DNA from: Homarus americanus
Lineage: Eukaryota > Arthropoda > Malacostraca > Decapoda > Nephropidae
Reading direction: 5' to 3'
Length of the DNA stretch: 64,000 bases
Assembly (NCBI RefSeq): GCF_018991925.1
Contig: NW_024726235.1
Coordinates: 3,220,259-3,284,258, forward strand
Below the pieces are notes generated by a model. The model was given only the letters and a program-made list of their open reading frames with translations, ran no database searches and was not told the origin of the DNA. Within the stretch, counting starts at the first letter, position 1. The number at the start of each line of letters is the position of its first letter. Below, piece after piece: positions 12,464 through 23,880 of this stretch. The translations under genes and the position numbers were made by a program.

Positions 12464-13100
12464 CCCTCCCCACTTCTCCATCCCCCCCATTCCTCCTGTC
12501 TCCTCCCCTCCATCCCCTCTTCCATTCTCCCATCACCTCCATCCTCCTACCCCCTTCCAACACCCTCCCACCTCCCCCCTCCCACCCCCCCTCCACCCCT
12601 CCCACCCCCCCTCCCACACAACAAAATTTTCCCGGGTGGAGTTATTATCAAACTTGGCCTAGAGGAATTGGTTCTTTTGGCCGCCTTTAATACCTTCAAA
12701 CTTGGCTAATACAAATTCAATTAAAATTTTGCCTAATTGTCCATATTTGTGGGAGAAGTTTTGTTAAGGTTACTCACCCCCTTCTCTCCCTTCTCCTCTC
12801 CCATACCATTCTCTCCTCCCTTCCCTGTCCTCCTCTCCCCTTCTAATCCCCATCCCCTCCCATCCCATCTTCTCCTCCCTTCCCCTTTCCTACCCTTTCC
12901 TCTCTCCCCTTTTCCTTCTCTCCCTCCCCCTTTCCTTCCCTCCCTCCCTCCCTTCCCTCCCCTCCTCCCCTCCCCCTCCCCCTCCTTCCCTCCCCTCCCC
13001 CCTTTCCTTCCCTCCCTCCTCCCCTTCCCCCCCCCCTTCCCTTCCCTCCCCCTTCCTCTCCCTCCTTCCTCCCCTCCCTCCTCCCCCTTCCTCCTCCACC
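12464..13100. repeat. Pyrimidine-rich tract flanking the MITE
   Basis: Strongly C/T-rich (CCCTCC, TCCC) at 12464-12615 and 12775-13098, with a short AT-richer gap between. Long frames here are Pro/Ser/Leu repeats only. Confidence 0.85.
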
Positions 13101-13172
13101 TGACTAACGTGAAGGTGATAGTGGTTTTCTGTGTTCTGCCTGGGTGTGGCTGTATGTCTAGTTGGACGGTAT

Positions 13173-13213
13173 GATTCTGTCTGTCTGTCTATCTGTCTGT
13201 CTGTCTGTCTGTC

Positions 13214-13245
<32 letters not shown>

Positions 13246-13246
13246 G
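13173..13246. repeat. (GTCT)n microsatellite
   Basis: About 18 tetramers with two small interruptions. Confidence 0.95.
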
Positions 13247-13578
13247 ATTAAAAAATTCTTACAAACACAAAATACTTTATTAACGATCTGATATAAATTA
13301 TAAAAGCAATTACGTTTTGAAACTACATTTATATCGAGGGAAAAAATCATATAATAACGACAGTATGATTTTAAATTAAGTTTTAAGAAGAGGAAGAATT
13401 AAATGAAGGTCGAGATAAGTATTGAAACGCTATATGAAGGTCGACCTTGAGGGTTGGAGAGGAATAAGTTGATATCTTCCTCAGCTTCTTGAGAAATACT
13501 GGAGGCAGCCACTGTGAATACGTTCTCAGAATTTCTCAGCTCTCTTGGTTGTTGATGCTGGGAGGGTTGAGAGCTGCA

Positions 13579-13650
<72 letters not shown>

Positions 13651-13660
13651 ACACACACCT
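13579..13660. repeat. (GT)n-(GA)n-(CA)n compound microsatellite
   Basis: GT at 13579-13597, GA at 13598-13647, then a short CA run. Confidence 0.95.
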
Positions 13661-14074
13661 ACCTTTATCGAAATTCATCTCCAAAGGCTTCAATTGCACC
13701 CGAAAAATCGCCTGGAGAATGAAAGTCCTTGAGAATCCCGTAGGATCTGTTGGTATCCTCACGCTCCGGTGCCGAATCCTCCTAAAATGACACAGGCATA
13801 GACAGACACACAAGAGGCGTATATCATCATCAGCAGCTGTGGGCTTGCTTATCACCCCCTGCTCTCTCTCCCTCACCCCCTCCCTCCCTCACTCTCTCCT
13901 CCACCCCTCTCCTCTCCCTCACCCCCTCACCCCTCTCTCCTCTCTCTCTCCCTCACCCCTCTCTCCTCTCTCCTCTCTCAGCCCCTTCCTACAATTTCGA
14001 ATTTAAATTGTGATTTTCCCTCGAGTATGCTTCGTTCATCGACCCTTACCTGCGGCACTCACAGGTGTCAGTCT

Positions 14075-14113
<39 letters not shown>

Positions 14114-14548
14114 TTCGTTATTTCTATCTTATTTATCACATCCCTGTCTTCCCTTGTCATTTCCTTATCATTTTTCTCCAATTTCATGACATTAGGAATA
14201 TTATCGAAATAGGGCTTTTATCTGACTCTACCCAGTCCTTGTTCAGTCGTCTCTCGTCGCCTGGCCCATAGATTGAGAGGCGGGTGAGTGTCTGTCCTTA
14301 TTTAAACTCGTGTTCATCACTTCATTGTCCTTTTTTACGTCCTTGTCCTTGTAGAAATATGTGACTCGAGCATCTGATGGCTTTGTCGGCTGTCTGTGGT
14401 GAAATTGTTTTATTGTTTACTCTTGTTATATACGATGGTCACCCCTACACCATTACCTTATGCTAATTAGTGCTCTACCTTTCCTTCACCTCTATACCCC
14501 TGAGTATTACCCTGACATGAACTTGACCTCTCATCTCTTCGTCCCCAG

Positions 14549-14710
14549 GTCACTCGCGGCAGGGCCTCAAGTGTCGTATGTGCAAGACGAACGTACACAC
14601 TGAGTGCCAGGACCAGGTGGGCAAGTGCCAACCCAAGTCCCGCCTCTTGCGACGCCAACGCTCCACCTCCGAGATCGAGACGAAACAGCTCGAAGGAGGC
14701 GAAGAAGATA
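14549..14710 (+). CDS. stac: STAC-like gene, exon a: second half of C1 (cysteine-rich) domain
   Basis: This is an internal exon of 162 nt with acceptor tctcttcgtccccag and donor A|gtgagt, phase 1 at both ends. It encodes HSRQGLKCRMCKTNV, then HTEC and a final C before QPKSRLLRRQRSTSEIE. The spacing C-x2-C-x4-H-x2-C-x6-C is the C-terminal half of a C1 zinc-binding domain; HSRQGLKC is the usual lead-in. The first His and first Cys pair must come from an earlier exon that I did not find. A C1 domain also occurs in PKC, Unc13 and RasGRP proteins. The basic LLRRQ-STSEIE tail and the downstream exons make a STAC adaptor the best fit. STAC C1 domains are known to support binding to voltage-gated calcium channels at the membrane. 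The exon is non-repetitive and GC-rich, unlike its flanks. Confidence 0.85.
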
Positions 14711-16771
14711 GTGAGTATTGGGGTCTTTGTTTTGTATCTCAATTTATTCTTAGAAAAATATATGGTTATTTATACATTTATTAATACTGTGAAGGGGTAT
14801 TTTATAGTGTTGATTAATTAGTGTGTCTTCCTAGTGTTTATATTAATTATTAGGGAACGTTGGCCCGGTGTGTGTGTGTTTGTGTGTGTGTTTAAGTGAA
14901 CATGAGGGGTGTGTAGGGGTGGCTGGCAACAGGTAAGGTCCAGGACGTTGGTTATACGTCACTATGACCTTCTACCTGTGCCATATAGCCTCACCCCTCT
15001 GCTTCTCCTCCTCCTCCGGGCCTCTTGTTCTCTCCCTTAAATTCTCTTTCTCATCAACTTTTCCTTCCAGAGGCTAAACAAAAAATTATCAAACTAAACT
15101 TAATTCTCACCCACATATATTAAAGCTATACCAGTCTAACAAGCGTCACTTATGGCACTGCAGAGTATAGATGGCGTCAGTGTCCCCCTTAATCACTGCC
15201 TCATGAGTCTGTGCTCCTCAGTAACAATAAACTAGACACATTATATTGCTGTTGAAATATTTCCATCATACATTTATTAATAGTGTTGATTTTGACCCAA
15301 CTAGTAGAGTGATCATTTTACCTGTAAGCTGCACTAAGTGTGTGTGTGTGTAAGGCGAAGAGGGTGCGTGTGCGTGTGTCCCCAGCAGGCCAAATATCTT
15401 CACTACAGGTGTTAGTGCACCAGCACCTGCTCCAACAAGTGTGCCATAATGGACACAAAATTATCACCGTCCGGTTCCCACGAATAAGACTAAGAAACGA
15501 AAAACAAACAAATAAATGAATAAATAAATAAATACATCGATAATCCTAACAATAATTCTAAATGTAATAAAATATCCAATTCTCATTTGACGGATCACCT
15601 GCTGAAGCTAATAATACTCATCAATGTAAACCAGAACTGTCAGTCTTTCCTACCAAGAGCTATATTTGGCCCTCAGTACAGACAAACATATTATAGATAT
15701 ATATTTATTCTCAGCTGTAGATCTCCTGAAACATCTTTAGAGCGATAGAAGTGTTCTGCATGACATGTCAAAGGGAAGAATCTAATGTACCGTGTTAAGA
15801 CTTACCTGTTATAACACTTCCCAGGTGAGACCGGCACTCCTGTGAACACCTCTATATATAGTTCACACGGTCCAGGACTCACGTTATCACCTCCTGTCTC
15901 TGTTATATTGACCTTTATTCTACACCTGTATTATTATTATTCTTTTGTATGTGTTTTTATGTTCGTATTTTTTTCCCTTGTAATACCGAGTTAGATGTGG
16001 TGTTATCTTTTGAACCACAAGTTTTAAGACCCCCTTCCCTCCATTCCTCAATTTTAAGACTACTCCCCTTCCTCCCCCACTCATTACCCCGTCAAGACCA
16101 TTACTACACCACCTTATTAAGACCCCCACCCCTTCAATGTTTCTTTATTTTAGACCACCCCTCCCTCCCCCCTTTTTACCCCCCCTCTCCCCTCTTTTGA
16201 ATGCCCTCCTCCTCCTCTCCCCTCTCTTCACCCCCCCCTCTTTTGGCCCTCCCCCTTCACCGTGAGACCTGTACTGTCTTAAGACGTTCCTAGTTAAGAG
16301 TTCTCCTCTTACAGTGTGGCCTCTCAGTACCTCCAGGACCGTGATCTCTCGACCCTCTGGTTAGTCCACCACACAAGCTATAACAACAGCCACTCGTGCT
16401 CGTGACCACCTAACAGCCGCACTTGTATTCTAATTATTTTTCTTTGGTTGGGATGTTCTCTTAATGGTACGGGAGACTTTTTCCTCAAGACGGCTGGGGA
16501 TGGTCTCAGACAGCACGGATAATGATTGTGTCTGGCGGTGGTGATGTTTGCCTTCAGCGTGTTAACTTGTGTGTGTGTGTGACAGCACGCGAGCTGCCTC
16601 TGGGTACCACAAGTTCATAACAGCATCAGTTTTCTCTTCAATAAGAATGAGGCCATTTTTTTTATTTATTTATTTTTTTTTTGCCTGACGCTAACGAATA
16701 GGCTAAGTTGAGTGTGGTGACCTAACATGTGTAATGACTGTACGAGGCACTAATGCATGGCCGGCCGTTTG

Positions 16772-16772
<1 letters not shown>

Positions 16773-16848
<76 letters not shown>
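16773..16848. repeat. (CA)n microsatellite
   Basis: About 38 uninterrupted CA dinucleotides. Confidence 0.97.
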
Positions 16849-16851
<3 letters not shown>

Positions 16852-17133
16852 CACTCCAGAGGGCCACACCATCAGCCCTCCATATGTGAAGTTGGTTCAA
16901 GTTAATGCTCATAAATCCTCTTCTTTTCATTATATTTATTACCCTAAAATACATCCTGACACATGCAGTATGACCCTGTGACCTGCCTGTATGATCGACG
17001 CCACACACAAGGCCACAGCAGCGGTGTTGGCCTCAAAAATCAACACCTACACCTCCCTTCACCTTCAGAAACACACACACACACACACACACATCATTGG
17101 TGACACCCGTGACACAGGTATTGGAAGACCTGG

Positions 17134-17663
17134 GACAAGAGAGGAACTCGTTTGGGGAACAAGAGAGGAACTAGTGTGAGGAACAAGAGAGGAACTAGTG
17201 TGAGGAACAAGAGAGGAACTAGTGTGAGGAACAAGAGAGGAACTAGTGTGAGGAACAAGAGAGGAACTAGTGTGAGGACAAGAGAGGAACTAGTGTGAGG
17301 AACAAGAGAGGAACTAGTGTGAGAAACAAGAGAGGAACTAGTGTGAGGAACAAGAGAGGAACTAGTGTGAGGAACAAGAGAGGAACTAGTGTGAGGAACA
17401 AGAGAGGAACTAGTGTGAGGAACAAGAGAGGAACTAGTGTGAGTAACAAGAGAGGAACTAGTGTGAGGAACAAGAGAGGAACTAGTGTGAGGAACAAGAG
17501 AGGAACTAGTGTGAGGAACAGGAGAGGAACTAGTGTGGGGAACAAGAGAGGAACTAGTGTGAGGAACAAGAGATAGGAAGTAGTGTGTGGAACAAGAGAG
17601 GAACTAGTGTGGGGAACAAGAGAGGAACTAGTGTGTGGAACAAGAGAGGAACTAGTGTGTGGA
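17134..17663. repeat. 24-bp tandem array, about 22 copies
   Basis: Unit AACAAGAGAGGAACTAGTGT plus 4 nt (GAGG). Copies are nearly identical with a few one-base changes and indels near 17279 and 17573. As 24 is divisible by 3, both strands stay open (VRNKRGTS and LTLVPLLF repeats); I treat these frames as by-products. Confidence 0.97.
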
Positions 17664-18174
17664 GGGTACTGGGTGAGGTCTAGGATTTTTCACCCCTTCA
17701 CTTGATTGTCTGTTCACAGTGGGGGAGGCTGGGGAGATGGAGGAAGGGAAGGCTGAGAGGGGTGTTTAGTTGCCATCAGTGTCGGTCAGTGTCACACGGT
17801 GTCATCCTGCCACCAGATGACATTAGAACACAGAGGCGGGTCCACGACAATGCCTCCCTCCTTTTCACGCCAATGAACCACAACACAGGGAACACTAAGT
17901 ACAACATAATGATATACAACAACCTTAACACAACAACGTCACGAGCGAGTAGGCAGAGAACACCGCTTCTGTGGCTTCTCTTGCAGGACGTCACACAATC
18001 CCTTACAGCCTTATATAAACCCTAGCAGAGCCCTGTCAGCCTACAGAGCCTTACACAGGTCTACCTGCAGAGCCCTATACAGAACCCTAAGCCCAGCAGA
18101 GCCCTTACGTAAAGTTCTCCACTCCCTACAAAGCCCAGAGCATCAGGTGTAACATGGTGCCCCGTCTCTTGCAG

Positions 18175-18270
18175 CGGACCCCACTGTCTTCAGCTCTCTA
18201 ATCGCCAGCCAGCCGTCAAGGCGAGGCGCTGAGCCGCCTTCTCCCAGTGCGACTACCGAGATCCAAATAG
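18175..18270 (+). CDS. stac: STAC-like gene, exon b: short linker exon
   Basis: This is a 96-nt internal exon with acceptor cccgtctcttgcag and donor ATAG|gtactt, phase 1 at both ends. Joined to exon a (A + CG = ACG) it reads TDPTVFSSLIASQPSRRG, then AEPPSPSATTEIQI, and ends with the G that begins the Asp codon of exon c. It has no recognisable domain; it is a Ser/Pro-rich linker between the C1 domain and the VDLIYQVLKQ motif. Because it is symmetric, skipping it (exon a directly to c, giving AAC) also keeps the frame, so it could be an optional cassette. Support is the fit of both splice sites and of the phase to its neighbours. There is no recognised homology in the peptide itself. Confidence 0.65.
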
Positions 18271-20113
18271 GTACTTAGGGTCCTTGTTGGGCAGATGGAG
18301 ATGTCCCGCGTCCAAGATCCCTTAGGGAGTCTTCATGGGGCCCTCAGGGAGCCCCAACTCGTAAAATGCCGCGCGCACAAGAGTCTAGTTTAGCCTGTGC
18401 ATATATGCAGTTATTTTGGTCTTTAGTGTGGTACTCCGTCAGTCTCTTAGATTTAGTTGAATTTTGTTTCTTTTTAGTTTTAGCTCCTCAAGTGCGAGCG
18501 TGTGGTAGCCCCTATAGACGGTGTTTGTCGTGCTCCGTGTTCTATATAGTCGTGAGACGTCTTATAAGTGTACTGTATATTAACAAACACACTTGGTGTT
18601 CATTTCTTGTCCACCTGAGTTGATGTGGATCAGATTAGACTGTTTGTTTTCGTAGATCTTGAATAACCTTTGACGGAGTATCGTAGAGACTCTCGGGACG
18701 ATTAATAGTGTTTATAAGTAAACCTTTTAAGTTGTAGAGATCCAATTGGCCAGTCAGAGTGCTAAACTAGACTCACTTGATCCCGGGAGGAGCAGTGCCT
18801 CCCGTCCGTGTCTTGTGCCCTGCATGCCCTCCACCCTTGGCTGAGCCGAGTCTACCAGTCGATTCGTCATTGCCAGGAAACCGTGTGTGCTAAAACAAAC
18901 CCTCGGTTGTGATGTAACGAAAAGAAAAAAAAGGCGTCATTATCTTGTTATGTGAACACAGTTGTAGAGCCACAACGGCCGGAGTCGAGCCAAGGATTGA
19001 CGGGTTGGTTTTATGACACATGTGCTTCTACCAGGCGAGAGAACCCGTCCATGTTCACAACATACAACTTCAGTATTCAGTATTTCTCGTAGATAATTTT
19101 GTAATCGGTAGCGTTCACAGTTTTTTCGAGAGAGACAGGAAACCGAAGGTGAATTTTCAAGCCTCTGTTTTTCTCCCAGTGTCTCACACATCCAGGGGCG
19201 AGATATTTTAGCTCCTGGTGTTGAAGCGCAAGGAAACCTTTTAGTGTAGCGTTAGCTGCCACTTCCGGTGAGCTGTGAGCATTTCCCATGGAGGGCAGAT
19301 TTTGTTTTTGCCTCGTGTGTAGCGCACTACAACATTTTAGACTAGAGTAGGTTGTAGCGGGCGGGGCCGTGTCTTGTCCAGGGCATATCAGCGTGTGGGC
19401 AGCCCGCCTCACCCCACACCCGCCCGTCTTGCAGGCTCCTCCTGTGCACTCCCTCCCACCCTCCCCGCTCTCCTCCCATTAGCTATCTGACTGCTGAATG
19501 CTTTCCTTCGTGCTAGAGTGTTTTATATATATCTAGTGTCCGGATATTCTACGTTTTAATAAGTGAGTGAAGTATTGTGGTCACCTGAGTAGTTGTCACT
19601 AACATACGGATAAGTTAAGTCTTTAATCTCAATTGTTTCTGGTCACTTGTAAGACGAAACTGAGAACGTTGAGTGTATTAGCTCTCCCTGACCTCTGGGG
19701 GACTCAGCCTCCCGACACCCACACCTGGGGTCACCTGCACCCCCTCTCACACCCACACCTGGGGTCACCTGCACCCCCTCTCACACCCACACCTGGGGTC
19801 ACCTGCACCCCCTCTCACACCCACACCCTGGGGAACACCTGCACCCTTTCTCACACCCATACTTAGGGTCACCTACACCCTCTGTCACACCCGCACCCTT
19901 GGGAACACCTGCACATCCTCTGACACCCACACCCTGGGGAACACCTACACCCTCTCTCACACCCTATGGGGGGAACACATTGGCACCTTAATGGCACATT
20001 CTCACAGCACCCACATCCTGGGGGGAGGGGGGACAGCGACGCCCCCGGAGCAGGTATTGGTCAGGTGCCCCGGGGGCCACACACTAACTCCTCCGCCCGT
20101 TGTGTTGTTATAG
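18271..20113 (+). other. Intron b-c
   Basis: This is a 1.8-kb intron from gtactt to gttatag. 18271-19700 is unusually free of simple repeats for this window. It has only short open frames, such as a minus-strand one at 19077-19412 without an ATG start, and I recognise nothing in it. The 34-bp tandem array at 19727-19975 follows. Confidence 0.6.
19727..19975. repeat. 34-bp tandem array upstream of exon c
   Basis: Copies of GGGGTCACCTGCACCCCCTC plus 14 nt, the first two exactly 34 nt apart. About seven copies, later ones diverged. Confidence 0.93.
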
Positions 20114-20365
20114 ACAAGACAGACAAGACGGAGGAGGTGGACCTCATATACCAGGTGCTGAAACAAGCGGGGGACCTGGGTGGGCGCCGCAGTACTCACG
20201 GCTCGGTGGAGCGTGACTTGGGTCGCGAGATGGGTCGTGACCTGGGGGGGTCGGCGGCCTCCTCGGGGTCCGGCAGCGCTACGTCCCTCCACCGGCGTTA
20301 CCCACGACCCACTAACACCGGCTCCACCCTCACCGTCAACCCCGCCCCCGTCGCCTCCTGTTCAG
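20114..20365 (+). CDS. stac: STAC-like gene, exon c: VDLIYQVLKQ motif and Ser/Gly/Arg linker
   Basis: This is a 252-nt internal exon with acceptor tgttgttatag and donor TTCAG|gtacta, phase 1 at both ends. It reads DKTDKTEEVDLIYQVLKQ, then AGDLGGRRSTHGSVE, an Arg/Gly/Ser-rich stretch, and a Thr/Pro-rich end (HRRYPRPTNTGSTLTV). From memory, vertebrate STAC proteins carry a VDPVYETLR segment at the matching place after the C1 domain; the resemblance of VDLIYQVLK to it is the main family evidence here. A 34-bp minisatellite occupies 19727-19975, about 140 nt before the acceptor. The peptide is likely a disordered linker with a short conserved helix. The exon call is firm; the family call is moderately firm. 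Confidence 0.85.
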
Positions 20366-21190
20366 GTACTAACACACTAACCATACTAACTCTCTCTCCT
20401 CTCTCTCCTCTTACTCCTCTGATAACTTAAACTTTTGCCATATTTTCAGTATTATTCTAATCTGATAAAACTCGCTGTCAATAGTTTAGACATTTATGAA
20501 TTATCAAAAACAAATTACAGTCCAATATGACGCATAATAGAGGTATATAACATTACCCATAATGGTGTTTATCCTATACTCTACTTAAGAATAAATGTCT
20601 AAACTGTTAGTAAACCTGTATTACCTTTTCTCCTCAAAGATTAACTTTATATGGATACCATTTTGAACACTTGCTGAGATAAGATGGACGTGTGTCTACC
20701 TGTCTCACCTTGCTCATGATCTACTGCCCGTAACTTATTTATTCACTTCATTATGTATCACAAATTATAGAGAGTCTACCTGATAGAACAATTTTATTAA
20801 CATATGACTTAAAATTCTTCTCTTGTATTGACGAGTTTTTTTCCAGAACAAGTACAGTAGTTTGTGTAGAGCTGCTCACAGTGCCTGGCAGGTAGTGTAC
20901 ACCTCAGTGCTTTAATTAGTGTACAGTATATAGTTGTGTTGAGGACAATATAAACACACTGTTATGTCTTCCCTGTAACTGCGGGAATTGTGAGAAGTTT
21001 AGTGGTGGGAATTTGATTAACCAAGACAGTGGATAAAGGAAAATGAGAATCGCTAAGACACAGGCGATTAAGGGGTAGAGGTTAGTATAGCAAACAGGTA
21101 ATTGGTAACACTGTCATGTATTCTTCACAATTATGTCATGGTGGATCAAACTTTCTTATCCATCCATTTTTTTTATTACTTCCATATATT

Positions 21191-21400
21191 GTTTTTATAC
21201 GTACAGTCACTCACAAAACTCCTGACGCCTCTCCTGAACCACGAACCTGGAAAATCAGACTCGTGAACCCGAAGCAGTAAACATTGATGCATTATTCTAT
21301 TCATAAATGCTTCGGATTCACGAATCTGAATCTCTTGCCGGGTTCGTGGTTCAAGAGGAGAGGCGACAGGAGTCTTGTGGGTGACCGTACATATGTAAAC
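21191..21400. mobile_element. ~210-bp imperfect palindrome (foldback/MITE-like)
   Basis: The left arm and the reverse complement of the right arm share, in order, GTACxGTCACxCAC, AAxACTCCTGxCGCCTCTCCT, GAACCACGAACC, TCGTGAAxCCGAAGCA and ATGCAT. Small gaps separate the blocks, and the arms meet near 21292. The size and near-complete self-complementarity fit a foldback or MITE-type insertion. No coding potential. Confidence 0.75.
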
Positions 21401-21544
21401 AAACACACGAGCTGGACGGCCCGTTTAGGCGCACGAGCCCCGCAAAGTTGGCGGCCAAAACAGATGAATTTTTGGAACCTCTTTTTTGTACAAGTGTTTA
21501 GATGTGTTTGGTCTCTTTTGTGTAGACCAACCCACCTAGCTTAA

Positions 21545-22135
21545 GCCTCTTGAGTACGGTGATTTAATTCTTCTTGAGTTTGGTGATTTAATTCTTCTTG
21601 AGTACAATGACGTAACCTCTTGAGTACGATGACTTAACCTCTTGAGTACAATGACTTAACCTCTTGCGTACGATGACATAACCTCTTGAGTACAATGACT
21701 TAATCTCTTGAGTACATTGACAGCCTCTAGAGTACAATGAATTATCCCTGTGAATACGATGACTGAATCCCCTCCAAACACACTCATCGTACTCAAGGCG
21801 CCATGTAATCGTCTTCAAAGGGGTTACAGCATCATACTCAAGGGATTAAGACATTGTACCTTAGGTTGTTATGTCACATCATACTCAAGGGGTTAATATA
21901 TGTTACTCATTGGTTTAATTCATTGTACTCAGGAAGGGGCTGTCATCGTACTCAAAAGGTTAAAATATTTCGCTTACTGTGTTAATTCATTGTACTCAGG
22001 GGCTATCATCGTACTCAAGAGGTTAATATATCTCATTTACTGTATCAATTCATTATACTCAGGAGATTATTGTCATCGTACTCAATATTTTACACACTCA
22101 ATGTACTCAGGAAGAGGTTCTCATCGTGCTCAAAA
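21545..22135. repeat. Inverted minisatellite: ~22-bp unit forward, then reverse
   Basis: From 21545 to about 21770 the unit CCTCTTGAGTACGATGACTT repeats on the plus strand. From about 21782 to 22135 its reverse complement (TCATCGTACTCAAGAGGTTA) repeats. Copies are diverged and spacing is wider in the second half. Confidence 0.85.
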
Positions 22136-22437
22136 AAAGTGAATTAACATTGACATAAAGGATGATTACAGGGAAAAAAAAAAAAGTTACATTTTTTTTA
22201 TATATAGGACATAACAAAAGACTTAATCATCCCATCATATTTATTAGTAAGACTTTTTTTTAAGTCTTTTCATCTCCTTAAGATATTCTCGTGAGTGAAA
22301 CCCTCAGACTACGATAACCTTTTGGTAAGTCTTATATCAAACTTCAATTTTTTTTTTTGTTCAATGTGATTTTTTTGTTGTTGTTTTTTTTAAAGTAGAT
22401 TGTGAAACTTGCTTTATGTAACTGATGGCTTCAAGTG

Positions 22438-22670
22438 TCACCCCCACAACCCCTCCCCTCCCCCACACACACAAAATACCCCTCCCCCATACACAACCCC
22501 TCCCCTCCCCCCTCCCAAAAGAAGAAGAAGAAGAAGGAGATGTAAGTTAAGTTATTCCGTAAGAATATGTTTGAGAAGAGAAGTATTATATGTGTGGGGG
22601 GGGGCGAGGGGGAGGTTGTGTATGGGGGGGAGGGGTATTTTTTGTGTGTGTGGGGGAGGGGGGGTGGGGG
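22438..22670. repeat. Inverted repeat with C-rich and G-rich arms
   Basis: The left arm (22438-22516) holds CCCCCACACACACAAAATAC, CCCTCCCCCATACACAACCC and CTCCCC. The right arm (22596-22670) is close to its reverse complement (GGTTGTGTATGGGGG, AGGGGTATTTTTTGTGTGTG). A loop of about 80 nt with (GAA)n lies between. G runs of 5-9 suggest quadruplex potential. Confidence 0.85.
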
Positions 22671-22772
22671 TATGATTCTTTAGCGACTGTTGAGACGTTC
22701 ACAGTAAGTGGAAATTGGTTTGGTGTGGTGGTTTACAACTAACAGGCAAAAGGAGACACTATAAGAGGACTG

Positions 22773-22811
<39 letters not shown>

Positions 22812-23224
22812 CCTTCCCTCTGTGTCGTCTCCTCTGTGTTAAGACGCCGCCATTGTTTGAAGGTCTGACCACACACCTCCACCAGAACTATGTTAATCCC
22901 CGCCCCCCATGTATCGAATTGTCTGCATATGAGAACATCGTCACCACCCCACACACCATTATATATATTAATCAATGCATCTACAAGAGTAACCTGTGGT
23001 GGGTCTTCAGGTGCAACAGCGAGGTCAGATCAAAAATAAATATCTAAACTTCTCTGTGTCAGTAAGTCAGTCAGTCAGTCAAGTCAGTTAGTTAATCATG
23101 ATTGTGACGCAGGTAAAAGCATCATATGGTCGAGGTGGAGTTTAATCGTAAGTGTAATGTTTGTAATGTGTGTGTGTGTGGGGGGGAGGAGGGGGGGTGT
23201 GGAGTGGAGGAGTTGTGTGGTAGG

Positions 23225-23540
23225 GAGATGGCTTCGTAGGTTCCGTGTCTAGTAGGTTCTGTGTCTAGTAGGTTCCTTGTCTAACAGATGTCGTAGGTAA
23301 GTTCTTCTATCATTTACGTGCTGTTCCTGTGATCGTGTTTCTCCAGGTGGTGAGGTCGTGGTCTTCCTTCTGCTTGGTATTCCTGTGATCCTTGGGTCGT
23401 GGGGGTGGTTCTATGCGGTGTTCGTGTGGTCGTGTTTACTCCCTATGTGGTGTTCGTGTGGTCGTGTTTCCCCCCTATGTAGTGTTCCTGTGGTCGTGTT
23501 TCTCCTACGTGGTGTTCCTGTGTTCCTGGGATGGTAATGG
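23225..23540. repeat. Two short tandem arrays
   Basis: Three copies of GTAGGTTCCGTGTCTA at about 20-nt spacing (23235-23285), then about six diverged copies of GTGGTGTTCCTGTGGTCGTG at 35-37-nt spacing (23340-23540). Confidence 0.8.
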
Positions 23541-23694
23541 TCGTCCCGCAACCTCTCAACAGTGTGGGTCGTCCTCTTTGATCTCACTGCGAGGTCCTAA
23601 AGTGGCTCTGAAGCTTGATTATCTCGTGGTTTTACAGGGACGTGATCAATCAACGACGAGTTCCCTCACTCTAGTTATTCTTAGGCAACGGTCC

Positions 23695-23880
23695 TTCATA
23701 CATGGCTATCTCATATATGGCCCTCACTTGTGGCCTTCTCACACATGGCCCTATTATACATGGCCCTCATTTGTGGCCTTCATACATGTCCCTGAATTGT
23801 GGCCCTCATACGTGTCCGTGAATTGTGGCCCTCTTTTACATGGCCCTCACTTGTGGCCCTCGTTATTCGTGGCAGTGACG
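23695..23880. repeat. ~20-bp and 40-bp diverged repeat
   Basis: Variants of ACATGGCCCTCACTTGTGGC recur about eight times. The 181-codon open frame over 23392-23937 is explained by these repeats. Confidence 0.8.

Larger units (their letters stand above)
1..14548. other. Upstream intron or intergenic DNA, repeat-rich
   Basis: No convincing exon is visible on either strand. Besides the repeats listed separately, there are AT-rich unique stretches at 860-1060, 6180-6700, 7040-9350 and 9700-10380 with short, unrecognised open frames. The missing first half of the C1 domain must lie upstream of 14549, so at least the right part of this region is probably intron. Further microsatellites: (GT)n 249-285, (CT)n 335-385, (ATAC)n 649-677, (CT)n 796-843, (AC)n 1635-1681, (CA)n 1987-2038, (GT)n 2317-2380, (CA)n 6708-6724, (CT)n 6760-6792, (CA)n 7805-7852 and (CT)n 14076-14110. 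Confidence 0.6.
14711..18174 (+). other. Intron a-b
   Basis: This is a 3.5-kb intron bounded by gtgagt and cttgcag. 14711-16740 is mostly unique, AT-rich sequence with no open frame of note. A pyrimidine-rich stretch runs 16025-16260. (CA)n occupies 16773-16848 and 17072-17093. A 24-bp tandem array fills 17134-17663. Just before exon b (18020-18120) is a decayed short repeat built on CAGAGCCCTTACAC. Confidence 0.65.

Noticed and set aside
14549..14710. C1 exon as part of a protein kinase C, Unc13 or RasGRP gene
   Set aside because: The following exons encode a disordered linker with VDLIYQVLKQ and SPVHNRRLL segments rather than kinase, MUN or GEF domains. Not fully excluded, because both gene ends are outside the window.
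19077..19412. 111-codon minus-strand open frame
   Set aside because: No ATG at its start, no recognised motif, and it lies within intron b-c.
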